Assembly: GCF_003367355.1 (NCBI RefSeq)
Contig: NZ_CP031413.1
Span: 62,001-126,000, forward strand
Direction: 5' to 3'
DNA from: Lysobacter sp. TY2-98
Lineage (GTDB): Bacteria; Pseudomonadota; Gammaproteobacteria; Xanthomonadales; Xanthomonadaceae
DNA length: 64,000 nt
Part shown: piece by piece, positions 26,682 to 35,669 of the stretch
Layout of the letters: the number at the start of each line of letters is the position of its first letter
How positions within the stretch are numbered: the first letter of the stretch is position 1
Program-made: the position numbers and the translations under genes
Notes under the pieces: generated by a model
Told to the model about the DNA's origin: nothing
Databases searched by the model: none
Seen by the model: the letters and a program-made list of their open reading frames with translations, nothing else

Positions 26682-27604
26682 TTGGGTTCGAATTCCTTCG
26701 GACGTTCGCGGCCGAGCAGATAGCTCGTCGGGCCGCTGTCGAGACGATCGGTGACCTGGCGCAGGTCACGCACCAGCGAACGCAGTTCGGTCAGGGTCGG
26801 GCCGACCTGGCCCAGCCCGTCGTTCGCGAACGAATGGATGGCGGCGCGGTTCTCGTTGACGATGCCGTTCGCGCCGTTCGCCGCCGACTGCAGCTTGTCG
26901 AGCGTGCCGTCGAGCTTGGCGACGAGGCCCGGCAACTTGCTGGCGAGATCGCGGTCGACGTCGTTCACCACGCCATGCGCCTGCACCAGCGTCGCGTTGA
27001 GCTCGGCGCTCGAGGCCTTCGCGTTCGCGATGACGGCGCGCAGGTCTTCGCGCTCGGACGCGATCGACGTCGTCAACGCGTCGATGTTGTTGAGCGTGTT
27101 GGACACATGCTGGATGTTCTTCTCGCTCAGCACCTGGTCGAGGCGCGCGACGAGCCGGTTCGCGGTGTCCGCGATGTTCTGCAGCGCGCTTGACTCCGTA
27201 AGGATCACCGGCTTCTCGCGGTGGTCGACGCTTACGAGCAGTGGCGCGTTCGGGCTGCCACCGGTGAGCTGGATGAACGGCGGGCCGGTGATGCCGCTCT
27301 GCGACATCTTGGCGCGCGTGTCGGTCTTGATCGGCGTTTCGGACTGGATGCGCAGCGTGGCCAGCACGCGGCGCGGGTCTTCCGGTGCGAGCTTGAGGCT
27401 TTCGACGGTGCCCACCGAGATGCCGTTGTACTGCACGGAGCTGCCTTCGCTGAGGCCGGTGACCGGTTCGTTGAAGACGACGGAATATTCCTGCCAGTCC
27501 TTCTCCGACGAGTACTTCGCGGCCCACAGGGCGAACAGCAGCAACGTCGCCGTGACGACGATGGTGAAGGCACCGATGAGGACGTAGTTGGCCTTGGTTT
27601 CCAT
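26678..27604 (-). CDS. mlaD: MlaD-like MCE-domain lipid-transport protein
   Basis: A 308-residue protein with one N-terminal membrane helix (about 8-28), then an MCE domain containing YNGISVGTVESLKLAPEDP and SGITGPPFIQLTGG, followed by a long helical region of about 150 residues. Like MlaD and PqiB it should form a hexameric ring in the periplasm bound to the MlaE/MlaF-like ABC transporter. It is longer than E. coli MlaD (183 residues), which fits the extended MCE proteins of this type of operon. Confidence 0.92.
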   Translation of the reverse strand: METKANYVLIGAFTIVVTATLLLFALWAAKYSSEKDWQEYSVVFNEPVTGLSEGSSVQYNGISVGTVESLKLAPEDPRRVLATLRIQSETPIKTDTRAKMSQSGITGPPFIQLTGGSPNAPLLVSVDHREKPVILTESSALQNIADTANRLVARLDQVLSEKNIQHVSNTLNNIDALTTSIASEREDLRAVIANAKASSAELNATLVQAHGVVNDVDRDLASKLPGLVAKLDGTLDKLQSAANGANGIVNENRAAIHSFANDGLGQVGPTLTELRSLVRDLRQVTDRLDSGPTSYLLGRERPKEFEPK

Positions 27605-27618
27605 GGTGCGCGGTCCGG

Positions 27619-28428
27619 TCAGGCGGTTCGGGTGCGGTCACGTCCGGCCTGCGCCGCACGCGCCCGCGGGCCGTGGAAGTACTCGCGTACCCAGGGATGG
27701 TCGAGCTGCTCGATCTCCTCGATCGGCGCGGCCGCGACCACCTTGTGGTCGGCGAGCACGGCCACGCGATCGCAGATAGCGTAAAGCGTGTCCAGATCGT
27801 GTGTGATCAGGAAAACGGTCAGGCCCAGCGCCTTCTGCAGCGTGCGCAGCAACTGGTCGAACGCGGCGGCACCGATCGGGTCGAGGCCGGCCGTCGGCTC
27901 GTCGAGGAAGAGCAGGGGCGGATCCAGCGCGAGCGCGCGCGCCAGGCCCGCGCGCTTGCGCATGCCACCCGACAGCTGCGACGGCAGCTTGTCGATCGCT
28001 TCGGCGGACAGTCCCGCGAGCTTGACCTTCAGCAGCGCAATCTCGCGGCGCAGCGAATCGGGCAGGTCGCGGTGGTATTCCTTCAGCGGCACTTCGACGT
28101 TCTCGCCGACGGTGAGCGACGAGAACAGTGCGCCGTCCTGGAACAGCACACCGGTGTTGCGCTCGATCTCGCGACGCTTGGCTGGATCGTCGCTGCGCGC
28201 GTCCACGCCGAGCACCTCGATCTCGCCTTCGTCAGGGGTGCGCAGACCGAGGATGGAGCGCATCAGCACCGACTTGCCGGTACCCGAGCCGCCGACCACG
28301 CCGATGATCTCGCCGGGCATGACGTCGAGATCGACGCCGTCGTGCACCACCTGGTCGCCGAAGCGATTGACCAGGCCGCGCACGCGGATGATGGGCGAGG
28401 GCGCGTTGCGCGCGTCGTCGGTCGCCAT
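27619..28428 (-). CDS. mlaF: MlaF-like ABC transporter ATPase
   Basis: A 269-residue ATPase: Walker A GGSGTGKS at 46-53, signature LSGGMRKRAGLARAL and Walker B LLFLDEPTAGLDP, then a LITHDLDTLYAICDRVAVL H-loop. It powers lipid movement through the MlaE-like permease. The ATG at 28428 overlaps the permease stop as TGATG. The reading frame remains open far upstream across mlaE, but that extension is an artefact of GC-rich codon bias. Confidence 0.93.
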   Translation of the reverse strand: MATDDARNAPSPIIRVRGLVNRFGDQVVHDGVDLDVMPGEIIGVVGGSGTGKSVLMRSILGLRTPDEGEIEVLGVDARSDDPAKRREIERNTGVLFQDGALFSSLTVGENVEVPLKEYHRDLPDSLRREIALLKVKLAGLSAEAIDKLPSQLSGGMRKRAGLARALALDPPLLFLDEPTAGLDPIGAAAFDQLLRTLQKALGLTVFLITHDLDTLYAICDRVAVLADHKVVAAAPIEEIEQLDHPWVREYFHGPRARAAQAGRDRTRTA

Positions 28429-29543
28429 CAGACGTCCATCACCATGAACCACAGCGCCGCGGCGGCGTCGAACACGATCACCAGCGAGATCGCCTGCACG
28501 ACGGCCGACGTCGTGCGTTCGCCCACCGACTGCGCCGTGCCTTCCACCTGCAGGCCCTCTAGGCAGCCCACCAGCGAGATCACCATCGCGAAGATCGGTG
28601 CCTTCGCCAAGCCGACCCACAAATGCCGCACTTCCATCGTCTCCTGCATGCGCGCGAGGTACTGCTGCGGCGGGATGTCGAGTGCGTACGCGCCGACCGT
28701 GAGGCCACCGAGCAGGCCGGAAATCATTGCGACGAAGGTGAGCAGCGGCAGCATCGCCAGCAAGGCGAGCACGCGCGGGATGACGAGCAGGTCGATCGGA
28801 TCCATGCCGAGCGTGCGGATCGCATCGACCTCCTCGCGACTCTTCATCGCGCCGATCTGCGCGGTGAACGCGCTGGCGGTGCGGCCCGCGAGGATGATCG
28901 CGGTGAGCAGGATGCCGAACTCGCGCAGGAACGACACGCTGACGAGTTCGACGACGTAGATCTCCGCGCCGAAGTCGCGCAGCACGTTGGCGCCCAGGAA
29001 CGCGACGACCGCGCCGACCAGGAACGACAGCAGCGCCACCAGCGGCGTCGCGTCGAGGCCGACCTGCTCCATGTGGTGCACCAGCGCGATCGGCCGGAAA
29101 CGCGAGGGCTCCTTGATCGTGCGCAGCAGCTTCACCAGCACTTCGCCGAGGAACGCGACCAGCGCCATCGCTTCCTTGGCGTTGTCGTGCACGGCGAAGC
29201 CGAGACGGCCGATCGCGGCGACGAGGCCGTATTCCTTCTTGCGCTTCGGGCGTTCGTCGGCGACGTCCTCGATCGCCGCGACCAGTGCGCGGTGTTCGTC
29301 GCGGAACTCGAAGCTGTCGAAGTCGACGCCGCAGCGCCGCGACCAGCGCAGCAGTTGCAGCACGCCCAACGAATCGAGGCGCCCGATGTCGCGTGCGTCG
29401 ACCTGCTGCAGCCCGCAGGGCGCGGCGGCAAGGATCTCGCCAATGGACGTCGCGTGTTCGAGCGTCCACTGGCCGCCGAGGCGAACGGTGCCGCCGCCGG
29501 CATCGGCGTCGAGAGTGGGCGGGGCGGAAGTCGGGTCAGTCAT
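28428..29543 (-). CDS. mlaE: MlaE-like permease with N-terminal STAS domain
   Basis: A 371-residue protein. Residues about 15-95 resemble a STAS domain (VRLGGQWTLEHA, VDARDIGRLDSLGVLQLL), the role played by separate MlaB in E. coli. The remainder is an MlaE-type permease with five or six membrane helices and the family pattern FLGEVLVKLLRTIK, SREEVDAIRTLGMDPIDLLVIPRVLA. It forms the lipid channel with MlaF and MlaD. It is the first gene of the operon, divergent from the ThrE-like gene with 57 bp between starts. Confidence 0.92.
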   Translation of the reverse strand: MTDPTSAPPTLDADAGGGTVRLGGQWTLEHATSIGEILAAAPCGLQQVDARDIGRLDSLGVLQLLRWSRRCGVDFDSFEFRDEHRALVAAIEDVADERPKRKKEYGLVAAIGRLGFAVHDNAKEAMALVAFLGEVLVKLLRTIKEPSRFRPIALVHHMEQVGLDATPLVALLSFLVGAVVAFLGANVLRDFGAEIYVVELVSVSFLREFGILLTAIILAGRTASAFTAQIGAMKSREEVDAIRTLGMDPIDLLVIPRVLALLAMLPLLTFVAMISGLLGGLTVGAYALDIPPQQYLARMQETMEVRHLWVGLAKAPIFAMVISLVGCLEGLQVEGTAQSVGERTTSAVVQAISLVIVFDAAAALWFMVMDV

Positions 29544-29600
29544 GCTCGCGGCGGAGCATACCGGCTCGGCGGTGCGCGGAAGGCATGCGATCCTTCACCC

Positions 29601-30845
29601 ATGACCGCGCCCATGAGCGAAGCCGCCTACGTCGCGCGAATCGACTTCATGGTCGAGCTCGCGTCGCGCCTGCACCGTTATGGCACCACGGCCGAACGCC
29701 TTGAGGGCGCGATCGTCGCGGTGGCGTCACGCCTGGGGCTGGGCTGCGAGCCGTGGTCGAACCCGACGGGGCTGATCCTCACCTTCACCGATCCGGGGCG
29801 CGCGACCGGCCTGCGCGATATCACGCGCGTGCTGCGCCTGTCGCCGGGCGACGTCGACCTGCATCGACTCGTCGAGTCCGACCGCATCGCCGAGGAAGTG
29901 CTGGAAGGCCGGCTCGATGTCGACGAGGCGCGCGTGCAGCTGCGCGCGCTGGACGCGCCTGCGCCGCCGATGATCCGGCGCGCGGAAGTGGTGGCCTTCG
30001 GGCTCGCGGCCGCGGCCGTCGCCGGCCTGCTGCGCCTGCCGTGGCTGGACATCGGCGTCGCCGGCGCGACCGGGCTGATGATCGGCCTGCTCGATCTTCT
30101 GGCCGAGCGCCATCCGCGCGTGCGCGCGGGCTTCGAGGCGCTGGCGGGCATGCTCGCTGGCGCCACGGCGGTGGTGGTCGGCAGTTTCATCGGGCCGCTC
30201 AACCAGAACACCGTGATCATCGTGTCGCTGATCGTGCTGTTGCCCGGCCTCACGCTGACCAATGCGGTCAACGAACTGACGGGCCAACAGCTCGTCTCCG
30301 GCACCGCGCGCTTCGCGGGCGCATTGACCACGGTGCTGAAACTCGCCGTCGGCGTGCTGGTGGCGGTGTACGCGCTCGACCTGATCGGGCTCGATCCGCC
30401 GGCGCGCGGCTCGCGGCCGCAACCGCCGTGGATGGAATGGGTCGCGCTGGCCGTGGCGTCGTTCGCGTTCGCCGTGCTGTTCCGCGCCAGCGTGCGCGAC
30501 TACTTGCGTGTCATGGCTGCGGCGGCGACGGGCTACCTGATCTCGCGTTTCGTCGGCGAAGTCGCGGGCAGCCCGGCCGGCGTGTTCGTCGCGGCGTTGT
30601 CGATCACCGCGCTCGGCAATGCCTATGCGCGTTGGTGGCATCGTCCGGGCGCGATCATCCGCGTGCCGGGCATCATCACGCTGGTGCCCGGCAGCACGAG
30701 CATGCGGGGCCTGCTCAACCTGATGCAGACACAGGACATGGGCGCCGGCCAGGCCGCGATGGTCACGGTGATCAACGTGCTGGCGGCACTCGTCGCCGGC
30801 CTGCTGTTCGGCAATCTGCTGCTGCCGTCGCGACGCAATCTCTGA
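29601..30845 (+). CDS. ThrE/YjjP-YjjB fusion threonine/serine exporter family protein
   Basis: A 414-residue membrane protein. The N-terminal half (about 1-250) is a DUF1212/ThrE domain starting with MVELASRLHRYGTTAERLEGAI and holding the first membrane helices, including VGSFIGPLNQNTVIIVSLIVLLPG-like segments. The C-terminal half is a ThrE_2/DUF3815 domain with ALGNAYARWWHRPGAIIRVP and LVPGSTSMRGLLNLM. Proteins of this family export amino acids or small organic acids. The start at 29601 gives the family N-terminus; the longer open frame upstream lies antisense to mlaE. It ends 1 bp from the convergent DUF1232 gene. Confidence 0.88.
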   Translation: MTAPMSEAAYVARIDFMVELASRLHRYGTTAERLEGAIVAVASRLGLGCEPWSNPTGLILTFTDPGRATGLRDITRVLRLSPGDVDLHRLVESDRIAEEVLEGRLDVDEARVQLRALDAPAPPMIRRAEVVAFGLAAAAVAGLLRLPWLDIGVAGATGLMIGLLDLLAERHPRVRAGFEALAGMLAGATAVVVGSFIGPLNQNTVIIVSLIVLLPGLTLTNAVNELTGQQLVSGTARFAGALTTVLKLAVGVLVAVYALDLIGLDPPARGSRPQPPWMEWVALAVASFAFAVLFRASVRDYLRVMAAAATGYLISRFVGEVAGSPAGVFVAALSITALGNAYARWWHRPGAIIRVPGIITLVPGSTSMRGLLNLMQTQDMGAGQAAMVTVINVLAALVAGLLFGNLLLPSRRNL

Positions 30846-30846
30846 C

Positions 30847-31242
30847 TCAGACCCGCGGCGCCTGCCAGACGTCGTAGGCCCACAGCGCGGCCAAGGCGAG
30901 CGCCACGGCCCAGATCGCGACGATCACCGCGGCCATGCCGCGACTCGTCGGCCGCGTCGCCATCGCGGCCGCGCGCGCATGCGCATCGGCGATCACCTCG
31001 GCCGGCATCCAGCGCATCACGAGCGCGATACCGAGCGGCACGATCAGCACGTCGTCGAGATAGCCGAGCACCGGGATGAAGTCGGGGATCAGGTCGATCG
31101 GGCTCAGCGCATAAGCCGCGACCGCGAGCGCGGCGATGCGCACCGCCCAGGGCGTGCGTGGATCGCGCGCGGCGAAGTACACGACGAGCGTTTGCTGCTT
31201 GAGGCGCCGGGCCCAGCCGCGCAGGGACGTCAGGATGGACAT
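30847..31242 (-). CDS. DUF1232 (YkvA-like) membrane protein
   Basis: A 131-residue protein with the DUF1232 signature YALSPIDLIPDFIPVLGYLDD (about 44-64), one or two following hydrophobic segments and a C-terminal membrane helix. The family is widespread and its function is unknown. The ATG at 31242 has GAGG at good spacing and is preferred over the longer frame from 31296. Confidence 0.85.
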   Translation of the reverse strand: MSILTSLRGWARRLKQQTLVVYFAARDPRTPWAVRIAALAVAAYALSPIDLIPDFIPVLGYLDDVLIVPLGIALVMRWMPAEVIADAHARAAAMATRPTSRGMAAVIVAIWAVALALAALWAYDVWQAPRV

Positions 31243-31277
31243 GCGACAAGCCTCGCGTCGCGCAGGTGACGGGGCTG

Positions 31278-31309
31278 AAAACGACGACGCCGGCACGAAG
31301 CCGGCGTCG
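31278..31309 (-). terminator. Intrinsic terminator of the H-NS-like gene
   Basis: On the - strand a 10-bp stem (CGACGCCGGC / GCCGGCGTCG) with a 5-base loop is followed by TCGTTTT, 18 bp beyond the stop of the H-NS-like gene. Stem and T-run fit a rho-independent terminator. Confidence 0.75.
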
Positions 31310-31327
31310 AAGACGAGCGCATGCGGA

Positions 31328-31717
31328 TCAGCGGATCACGAAATCTTCCAGTGCGCGGCCCTTGTCGGTGAATGCCTGCAGCCAGCGCGGCTGCTTGCCA
31401 CGACCGCTCCAGGTCTCGTTCGCGTTCTCGGGGTTGCGGTACTTCGGCGCGACCTTGGTACCGGCGAACTTCGACGGCCCGCGCTTGGCGCGCGTGCGCT
31501 TGACCGGTGCGGCGGGCTGGGTCGATGCCGATGCCGACGCGCCACGCGCGCCGAACAGCTCGGCGATCGAATACCCCTCGGCACGGGCGAGCTGCTCGAG
31601 GCGCTTACGCACGTCGGCGATCGGCTTGCGCTTCTTCAGCGCCGCGCGACGCTTGTTCGCCTGGGCGATGAGCGATTCGAGCTCCTTCGCCGACATGCTG
31701 TTGAGATCCAGGGCCAT
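31328..31717 (-). CDS. H-NS family nucleoid-associated protein
   Basis: A 129-residue protein. The N-terminal helical oligomerisation part (LNSMSAKELESLIAQANKRRAAL) is followed by a basic linker and a C-terminal H-NS DNA-binding domain with KYRNPENANETWSGRGKQPRW, the TWSGRGxxPxW hallmark. H-NS-like proteins bind AT-rich DNA and silence transferred genes such as O-antigen loci. The ATG at 31717 gives the canonical MALDLN start; the longer frame runs into the proS terminator. Terminators on both sides show that it is its own transcription unit. Confidence 0.9.
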   Translation of the reverse strand: MALDLNSMSAKELESLIAQANKRRAALKKRKPIADVRKRLEQLARAEGYSIAELFGARGASASASTQPAAPVKRTRAKRGPSKFAGTKVAPKYRNPENANETWSGRGKQPRWLQAFTDKGRALEDFVIR

Positions 31718-31733
31718 GCTGCCTCCGAATACC

Positions 31734-31770
31734 GAAAAGAAAATGGGCCGCCCGATCGCGGACGGCCCAT
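31734..31770 (-). terminator. Intrinsic terminator of proS
   Basis: On the - strand ATGGGCCG-T-CCG-CGAT-CGG-G-CGGCCCAT forms a long stem with one wobble and a 4-base loop, followed directly by TTTCTTTT. It lies 41 bp past the proS stop and before the H-NS-like gene. Confidence 0.85.
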
Positions 31771-31810
31771 CGTAACCAGCCAAGCTAATCGCGTAAACGC
31801 ACGGAGATAA

Positions 31811-33526
31811 TCAGCCAGCGACGACGCGCGCGATCGCGGCGTCGCGATCGAGCTGTTCGGCCTCGCTCGCACTGCGGTGGCGGTATTCGTATGTACCGGC
31901 CTGCAGGCCGCGTTCGGACACCACGATGCGGTGCGGCACGCCGATGAGTTCCATGTCCGCGAACATCGCGCCCGGGCGCAGGCCGCGGTCGTCGAGCGCG
32001 ACATCCACGCCCGCCTTCTGCAGGTCGCGATACAGCGCCTGCGCGGCGTCGTTCACCGCGTCGACATTCTTCGGATTGATCACGCAGACCACCGCCTGCC
32101 ATGGCGCGATCGGGTCCGGCCAGACGATGCCGTTGGCGTCGTGGTTCTGCTCGATCGCGGCAGCCACGATCCGCGACACGCCGATGCCGTAGCAGCCCAT
32201 CGCCGGCGTCAGCGCCTTGCCGGTCTCGTCGAGCACGGTGCACTTCATGGCCTCGGCATACTTGCGGCCGAGCTGGAACACGTGGCCGACCTCGATGCCG
32301 CGCGCGATGCCGAGCGTGCCCGCGCCGTCCGGCGACGCGTCGCCTTCGACGACATTTCGGATATCGGCGACCAGGTTCGGTTCCGGCAGGTCGCGGCCCC
32401 AGTTCACGCCCGCGATGTGGAAGCCATCCGCGTTCGCACCGACGACGAAGTCGGCCATCGCCGCGACGTCGCGATCGGCGACCACGAAGATGTCCTTCGC
32501 GGGCGAGATCGGGCCGAGGAAACCCGGCGACGCGTTGAGGTGTTCGCGGATCTCGTCCTCGGTGGCGAGGCGGTATTCCGTCATGCCCGGCAGCTTGGCG
32601 AGCTTGATCTCGTTGACGACGTGATCGCCGCGCACCAGTGCAAGCACGAAGCGTGGGTTGTTCTCCGGGTCGACGCCCATCGCCGCGACGGACTTCACCG
32701 TGCGCGACAGCGGAATGCCCATCAGCGCGGCGACGTCTTCGCAGGTCTTCTGCGTGGGCGTGTCGATGCGGCGCATTGATTCGTTTGCGGCACCACGCGG
32801 TGCGGGTGCGGCGGCTTCTGCGCGTTCGACGTTCGCGGCGTAGTCCGACCCCGTCGAGAACGCGAGTGCGTCCTCACCCGAATCGGCGAGCACGTGGAAC
32901 TCATGCGACATCGCACCGCCGATCGCGCCGGTATCGGCGACGACCGCGCGGAATTTCAGCCCCAGCCGCGTGAAGATGCGGCCGTAGGTGTCGTACATGT
33001 TCTGGTATTCGCGGCCGAGGTCCTCGTCGTTCGTATGGAACGAGTAGGCGTCCTTCATCAGGAACTCGCGCGCGCGCATCACGCCGAAGCGCGGGCGGAT
33101 CTCGTCGCGGAACTTGGTCTGGATCTGGAAGAAGTTGACCGGCAACTGCTTGTACGACGACAGCTCCTGGCGCGCGAAATCGGTGATGACTTCCTCGTGC
33201 GTCGGGCCGTAGCAGTACCAGGCGTCCTTGCGGTCCTTGATCTTGAGCAGCTGGCCGCCGAACTTCTCCCAGCGCCCCGTCTCCTCCCACAGCTCGCGCG
33301 GCTGGATCGACGGCATCAGCACTTCGATCGCGCCCGCGTTCGTCATTTCGTCGCGGACGATGCGCTCGACCTTGCGCAGCACGCGCAGGCCCAGCGGCGA
33401 CCACGTGTACACGCCGGCCGCGAGCTTGCGGAGCATGCCCGCGCGCAGCATCAGCTGGTGGCTGACGACTTCGGCGTCGGCGGGCGTTTCCTTGGCGGTG
33501 TGGAGATGGAACTGCGACAGGCGCAT
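31811..33526 (-). CDS. proS: Prolyl-tRNA synthetase
   Basis: A 571-residue class II synthetase of the bacterial type, beginning [20 protein letters not shown]. The catalytic core holds motif 2 region [32 protein letters not shown] (in several segments), an inserted editing domain (about 230-390) between motifs 2 and 3, and the C-terminal anticodon-binding domain. It charges tRNA-Pro and can clear mischarged alanine. The in-frame ATG 39 bp upstream was rejected because homologues begin at MRLSQ. Confidence 0.97.
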   Translation of the reverse strand: MRLSQFHLHTAKETPADAEVVSHQLMLRAGMLRKLAAGVYTWSPLGLRVLRKVERIVRDEMTNAGAIEVLMPSIQPRELWEETGRWEKFGGQLLKIKDRKDAWYCYGPTHEEVITDFARQELSSYKQLPVNFFQIQTKFRDEIRPRFGVMRAREFLMKDAYSFHTNDEDLGREYQNMYDTYGRIFTRLGLKFRAVVADTGAIGGAMSHEFHVLADSGEDALAFSTGSDYAANVERAEAAAPAPRGAANESMRRIDTPTQKTCEDVAALMGIPLSRTVKSVAAMGVDPENNPRFVLALVRGDHVVNEIKLAKLPGMTEYRLATEDEIREHLNASPGFLGPISPAKDIFVVADRDVAAMADFVVGANADGFHIAGVNWGRDLPEPNLVADIRNVVEGDASPDGAGTLGIARGIEVGHVFQLGRKYAEAMKCTVLDETGKALTPAMGCYGIGVSRIVAAAIEQNHDANGIVWPDPIAPWQAVVCVINPKNVDAVNDAAQALYRDLQKAGVDVALDDRGLRPGAMFADMELIGVPHRIVVSERGLQAGTYEYRHRSASEAEQLDRDAAIARVVAG

Positions 33527-33629
33527 CGGCGGCTTTTCGAACGCGGAAAAACCGCATTCTGCCACGCGTGGCGTGGCAGCCGGTTCGTCATCTCGGAGAT
33601 CGGCGCGTCGCGATAGCGACGCGCGAAGG

Positions 33630-34040
33630 TCAGGTCTGCTTGGTGGTCGCCACGCCCGCGGACGGGCCGGTGCAGTACAGCTCGACCTGGCCTTCGGCCA
33701 CCTTCAGGCGGGCGGCACGTTCCGACGCGGTGATCTCGCGGTCGGCCTTGCCGTCCTTGTCCTCGTCCACGCCGACCTTGCCGGTGCCCTGCAGCAGCGT
33801 CAGGTTGCTGCGGGCGTTCGTGCAGTCCTGGTTGACGACCGCCTTCGGCGCAGCGGGGGGCGTGGCGGCGTGCTCGCCGAATGCGCGCGGCTTCATCTTC
33901 TGCCCGGCAGGCGGGGCATCGGAATAATGGGTCACGCCCTTCGCGTCCTTCCAGGTGTACACCTGGGCAGCAACGACGGGCAGGGCCGCCACGAGGGCCA
34001 GCGGCAGGACGAGGCGGGCGAGGGTCGAGGGCCGGCGCAT
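33630..34040 (-). CDS. DUF4124-domain exported protein
   Basis: A 136-residue protein with a signal peptide ([20 protein letters not shown]) followed by [20 protein letters not shown], the DUF4124 motif found in many gammaproteobacterial periplasmic proteins. The rest is polar, with two Cys. Function is unknown. The start at 34040 avoids an upstream stretch without signal-peptide character. It is divergent from pssA. Confidence 0.85.
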   Translation of the reverse strand: MRRPSTLARLVLPLALVAALPVVAAQVYTWKDAKGVTHYSDAPPAGQKMKPRAFGEHAATPPAAPKAVVNQDCTNARSNLTLLQGTGKVGVDEDKDGKADREITASERAARLKVAEGQVELYCTGPSAGVATTKQT

Positions 34041-34120
34041 GTCGGCAGTCCAGTCAGAAGGGGGATCCCGTCCCGATTCGACCACCGCCGGGGCGGCGGG
34101 GCAAGCGATACACTGAACAA

Positions 34121-34897
34121 ATGGAATCCATGTCTCCGGGTGCCAAGCCCCGCCCGCGCGCCCGCGGCATCTATCTGCTGCCGAACCTGTTCACCACGGG
34201 CGGCATGTTCGCCGGCTTCTTCGCCATCATCTCGGCCGCCCAAGGCCGCTTCCCGGACGCCTGCATCGCGGTCTTCGTGGCGGCGATCCTGGACGGGCTG
34301 GACGGCCGCGTCGCCCGCCTGACCAACACCCAGAGCGAGTTCGGCGTGCAGTACGACTCGCTGGCGGACCTGATCAGCTTCGGCCTGGCGCCGTCGCTGG
34401 TGATGTATCACTGGGCGCTGTCGACGCTGCGCCTGGACGGCGCCACCCCCGGCAAGATCGGCTGGATCGTCGCCTTCCTCTACGCCGCCTGCGCCGCGCT
34501 ACGCCTCGCACGTTTCAACGCGCAGGTCGGGCAGGTCGACAAGCGCTGGTTCATCGGTTTGGCGAGTCCGGCCGCCGCCGGCCTCGTGGTGAGCTTCGTC
34601 TGGACCTGCGACAAGTTCGAGTTCAGCGGTCGCGACCTGCGGTATTACGCGCTGGGCGTGACCGTCGCTGCCGCGCTGCTGATGGTCAGCCGACTGCGCT
34701 ACTTCAGCTTCAAGGGCGGCGGTCCACGCAACGATCGCGTGCCGTTCCTCGCGATCATCATCGTGGTGGCGGTGCTGGTCGCGGTCGCGATCGACCCGCC
34801 GACCGTGCTGCTCGGCGTGTTCGCGCTGTATGCGCTGTCCGGCCCGTTCTACTGGGCGTGGCGACGCCTGCGCCGTCCCGCGGAGGTCACTGCGTGA
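34121..34897 (+). CDS. pssA: CDP-diacylglycerol-serine O-phosphatidyltransferase
   Basis: A 258-residue membrane protein. The CDP-alcohol phosphatidyltransferase motif DG-x2-AR-x8-G-x3-D-x3-D is complete at residues 61-83. Following hydrophobic helices fit PssA of the membrane-bound type. It makes phosphatidylserine, the precursor of phosphatidylethanolamine, at the inner membrane. The ATG at 34130 is a possible alternative start. The next gene overlaps the stop as GTGA. Confidence 0.93.
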   Translation: MESMSPGAKPRPRARGIYLLPNLFTTGGMFAGFFAIISAAQGRFPDACIAVFVAAILDGLDGRVARLTNTQSEFGVQYDSLADLISFGLAPSLVMYHWALSTLRLDGATPGKIGWIVAFLYAACAALRLARFNAQVGQVDKRWFIGLASPAAAGLVVSFVWTCDKFEFSGRDLRYYALGVTVAAALLMVSRLRYFSFKGGGPRNDRVPFLAIIIVVAVLVAVAIDPPTVLLGVFALYALSGPFYWAWRRLRRPAEVTA

Positions 34898-35157
34898 GCC
34901 TGCCCTGGAGCGCGCAGCAGATCGAATGGCTGCAGGCGATGGGGCTCGACGTGCTGCAGCGGCCAGCGGCGCCGGTCACGCGCGTCGCCGTGTCTTCGTC
35001 GTCGACCGGGGACCTGCCTGCGGCGCTCGTCCGCGCGGCGCGCGGCGCCGATCTCGCGTCGCTGATCGCGCAGCACGGGGTACCGCGTGACGGCGCGTCG
35101 CGTCGCGTGTTCTGGCGGGCATTGCGGTCGGCACGCAAGGCGGCGTCGCGCCCATGA
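34894..35157 (+). CDS. Small protein upstream of rimI, possible DNA polymerase III psi subunit
   Basis: An 87-residue protein starting at GTG in a 4-bp overlap with pssA and overlapping rimI by 4 bp. The N-terminus LPWSAQQIEWLQAMGLDVLQRP resembles the N-terminal helix of HolD (LQQLGITQWSLRRP in E. coli), and the C-terminus ends with a short VFWRALRSAR helix at a position comparable to the end of HolD. In E. coli holD directly precedes rimI. The chi subunit gene holC is at 39578-40003. The match is faint; HolD is known to be poorly conserved, and an unrelated small protein is possible. Confidence 0.6.
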   Translation: MSLPWSAQQIEWLQAMGLDVLQRPAAPVTRVAVSSSSTGDLPAALVRAARGADLASLIAQHGVPRDGASRRVFWRALRSARKAASRP

Positions 35158-35639
35158 GCGCGCAGCCGTCCATGAGCGGTCGTCCCGCAGCGCTGCGGCC
35201 GATGCGCGAGCTGGACGTCGACGCCGTGAACGCGATCGAGCATCGCGCCTACGAATTTCCTTGGACGGCCGGAATCTTCCGCGACTGCCTGCGTGCGGAT
35301 TACCTCGCGTGGGTGCTCGACGTCGACGGTGTCATCGCCGGCTATTTCCTGATGAGCCTCGCTGCGGGCGAGGCGCATGTGCTCAACATCTGCGTCGCAC
35401 CCGAGTTCCAGGGGCAGGGCCACGGTCGGCGCCTGCTGCGCTCGCTGGTGCAGCTCGCGCGCTCGCGCGGCGCACAGCGGCTCTTCCTCGAGGTGCGGCC
35501 GTCGAATCGCCATGCGATCGCGCTGTACGACCAGGAAGGCTTCAACGAGATCGGCCGGCGACCGCGCTATTACCCGGCGAAGGACGGCCGCGAGGACGCG
35601 ATCGTAATGGCGATGGAGCTGGTTCTGCCGGAACCTTAG
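35154..35639 (+). CDS. rimI: Ribosomal protein S18-alanine N-acetyltransferase
   Basis: A 161-residue GNAT enzyme: MRELDVDAVNAIEHRAYEFPWTAGIFRDCL, then HVLNICVAPEFQGQGHGRRLL with the acetyl-CoA pyrophosphate loop QGQGHG, and LEVRPSNRHAIALYDQEGF near the C-terminus, all typical of RimI. It acetylates the N-terminal Ala of ribosomal protein S18. It overlaps the preceding small gene by 4 bp, so pssA, that gene and rimI form one unit. Confidence 0.93.
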   Translation: MSAQPSMSGRPAALRPMRELDVDAVNAIEHRAYEFPWTAGIFRDCLRADYLAWVLDVDGVIAGYFLMSLAAGEAHVLNICVAPEFQGQGHGRRLLRSLVQLARSRGAQRLFLEVRPSNRHAIALYDQEGFNEIGRRPRYYPAKDGREDAIVMAMELVLPEP

Positions 35640-35669
35640 GATCCTCGGACCACCCTTGGAGATTGCAGG

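Noticed and set aside
26689..26700. A T-loop-like GGTTCGAATTCC string suggesting a tRNA end
   Set aside because: It codes for the last residues of the MlaD-like protein on the - strand, and no acceptor or anticodon stem surrounds it.
27619..29469. A 616-residue fusion of an Arg-rich domain with the MlaF ATPase
   Set aside because: The N-terminal part is only the shifted frame of mlaE; the ATPase has its own ATG at 28428 overlapping the mlaE stop.
28623..29600. N-terminal extension of the ThrE-like protein
   Set aside because: It lies antisense to mlaE and has no family similarity; the protein starts at 29601.
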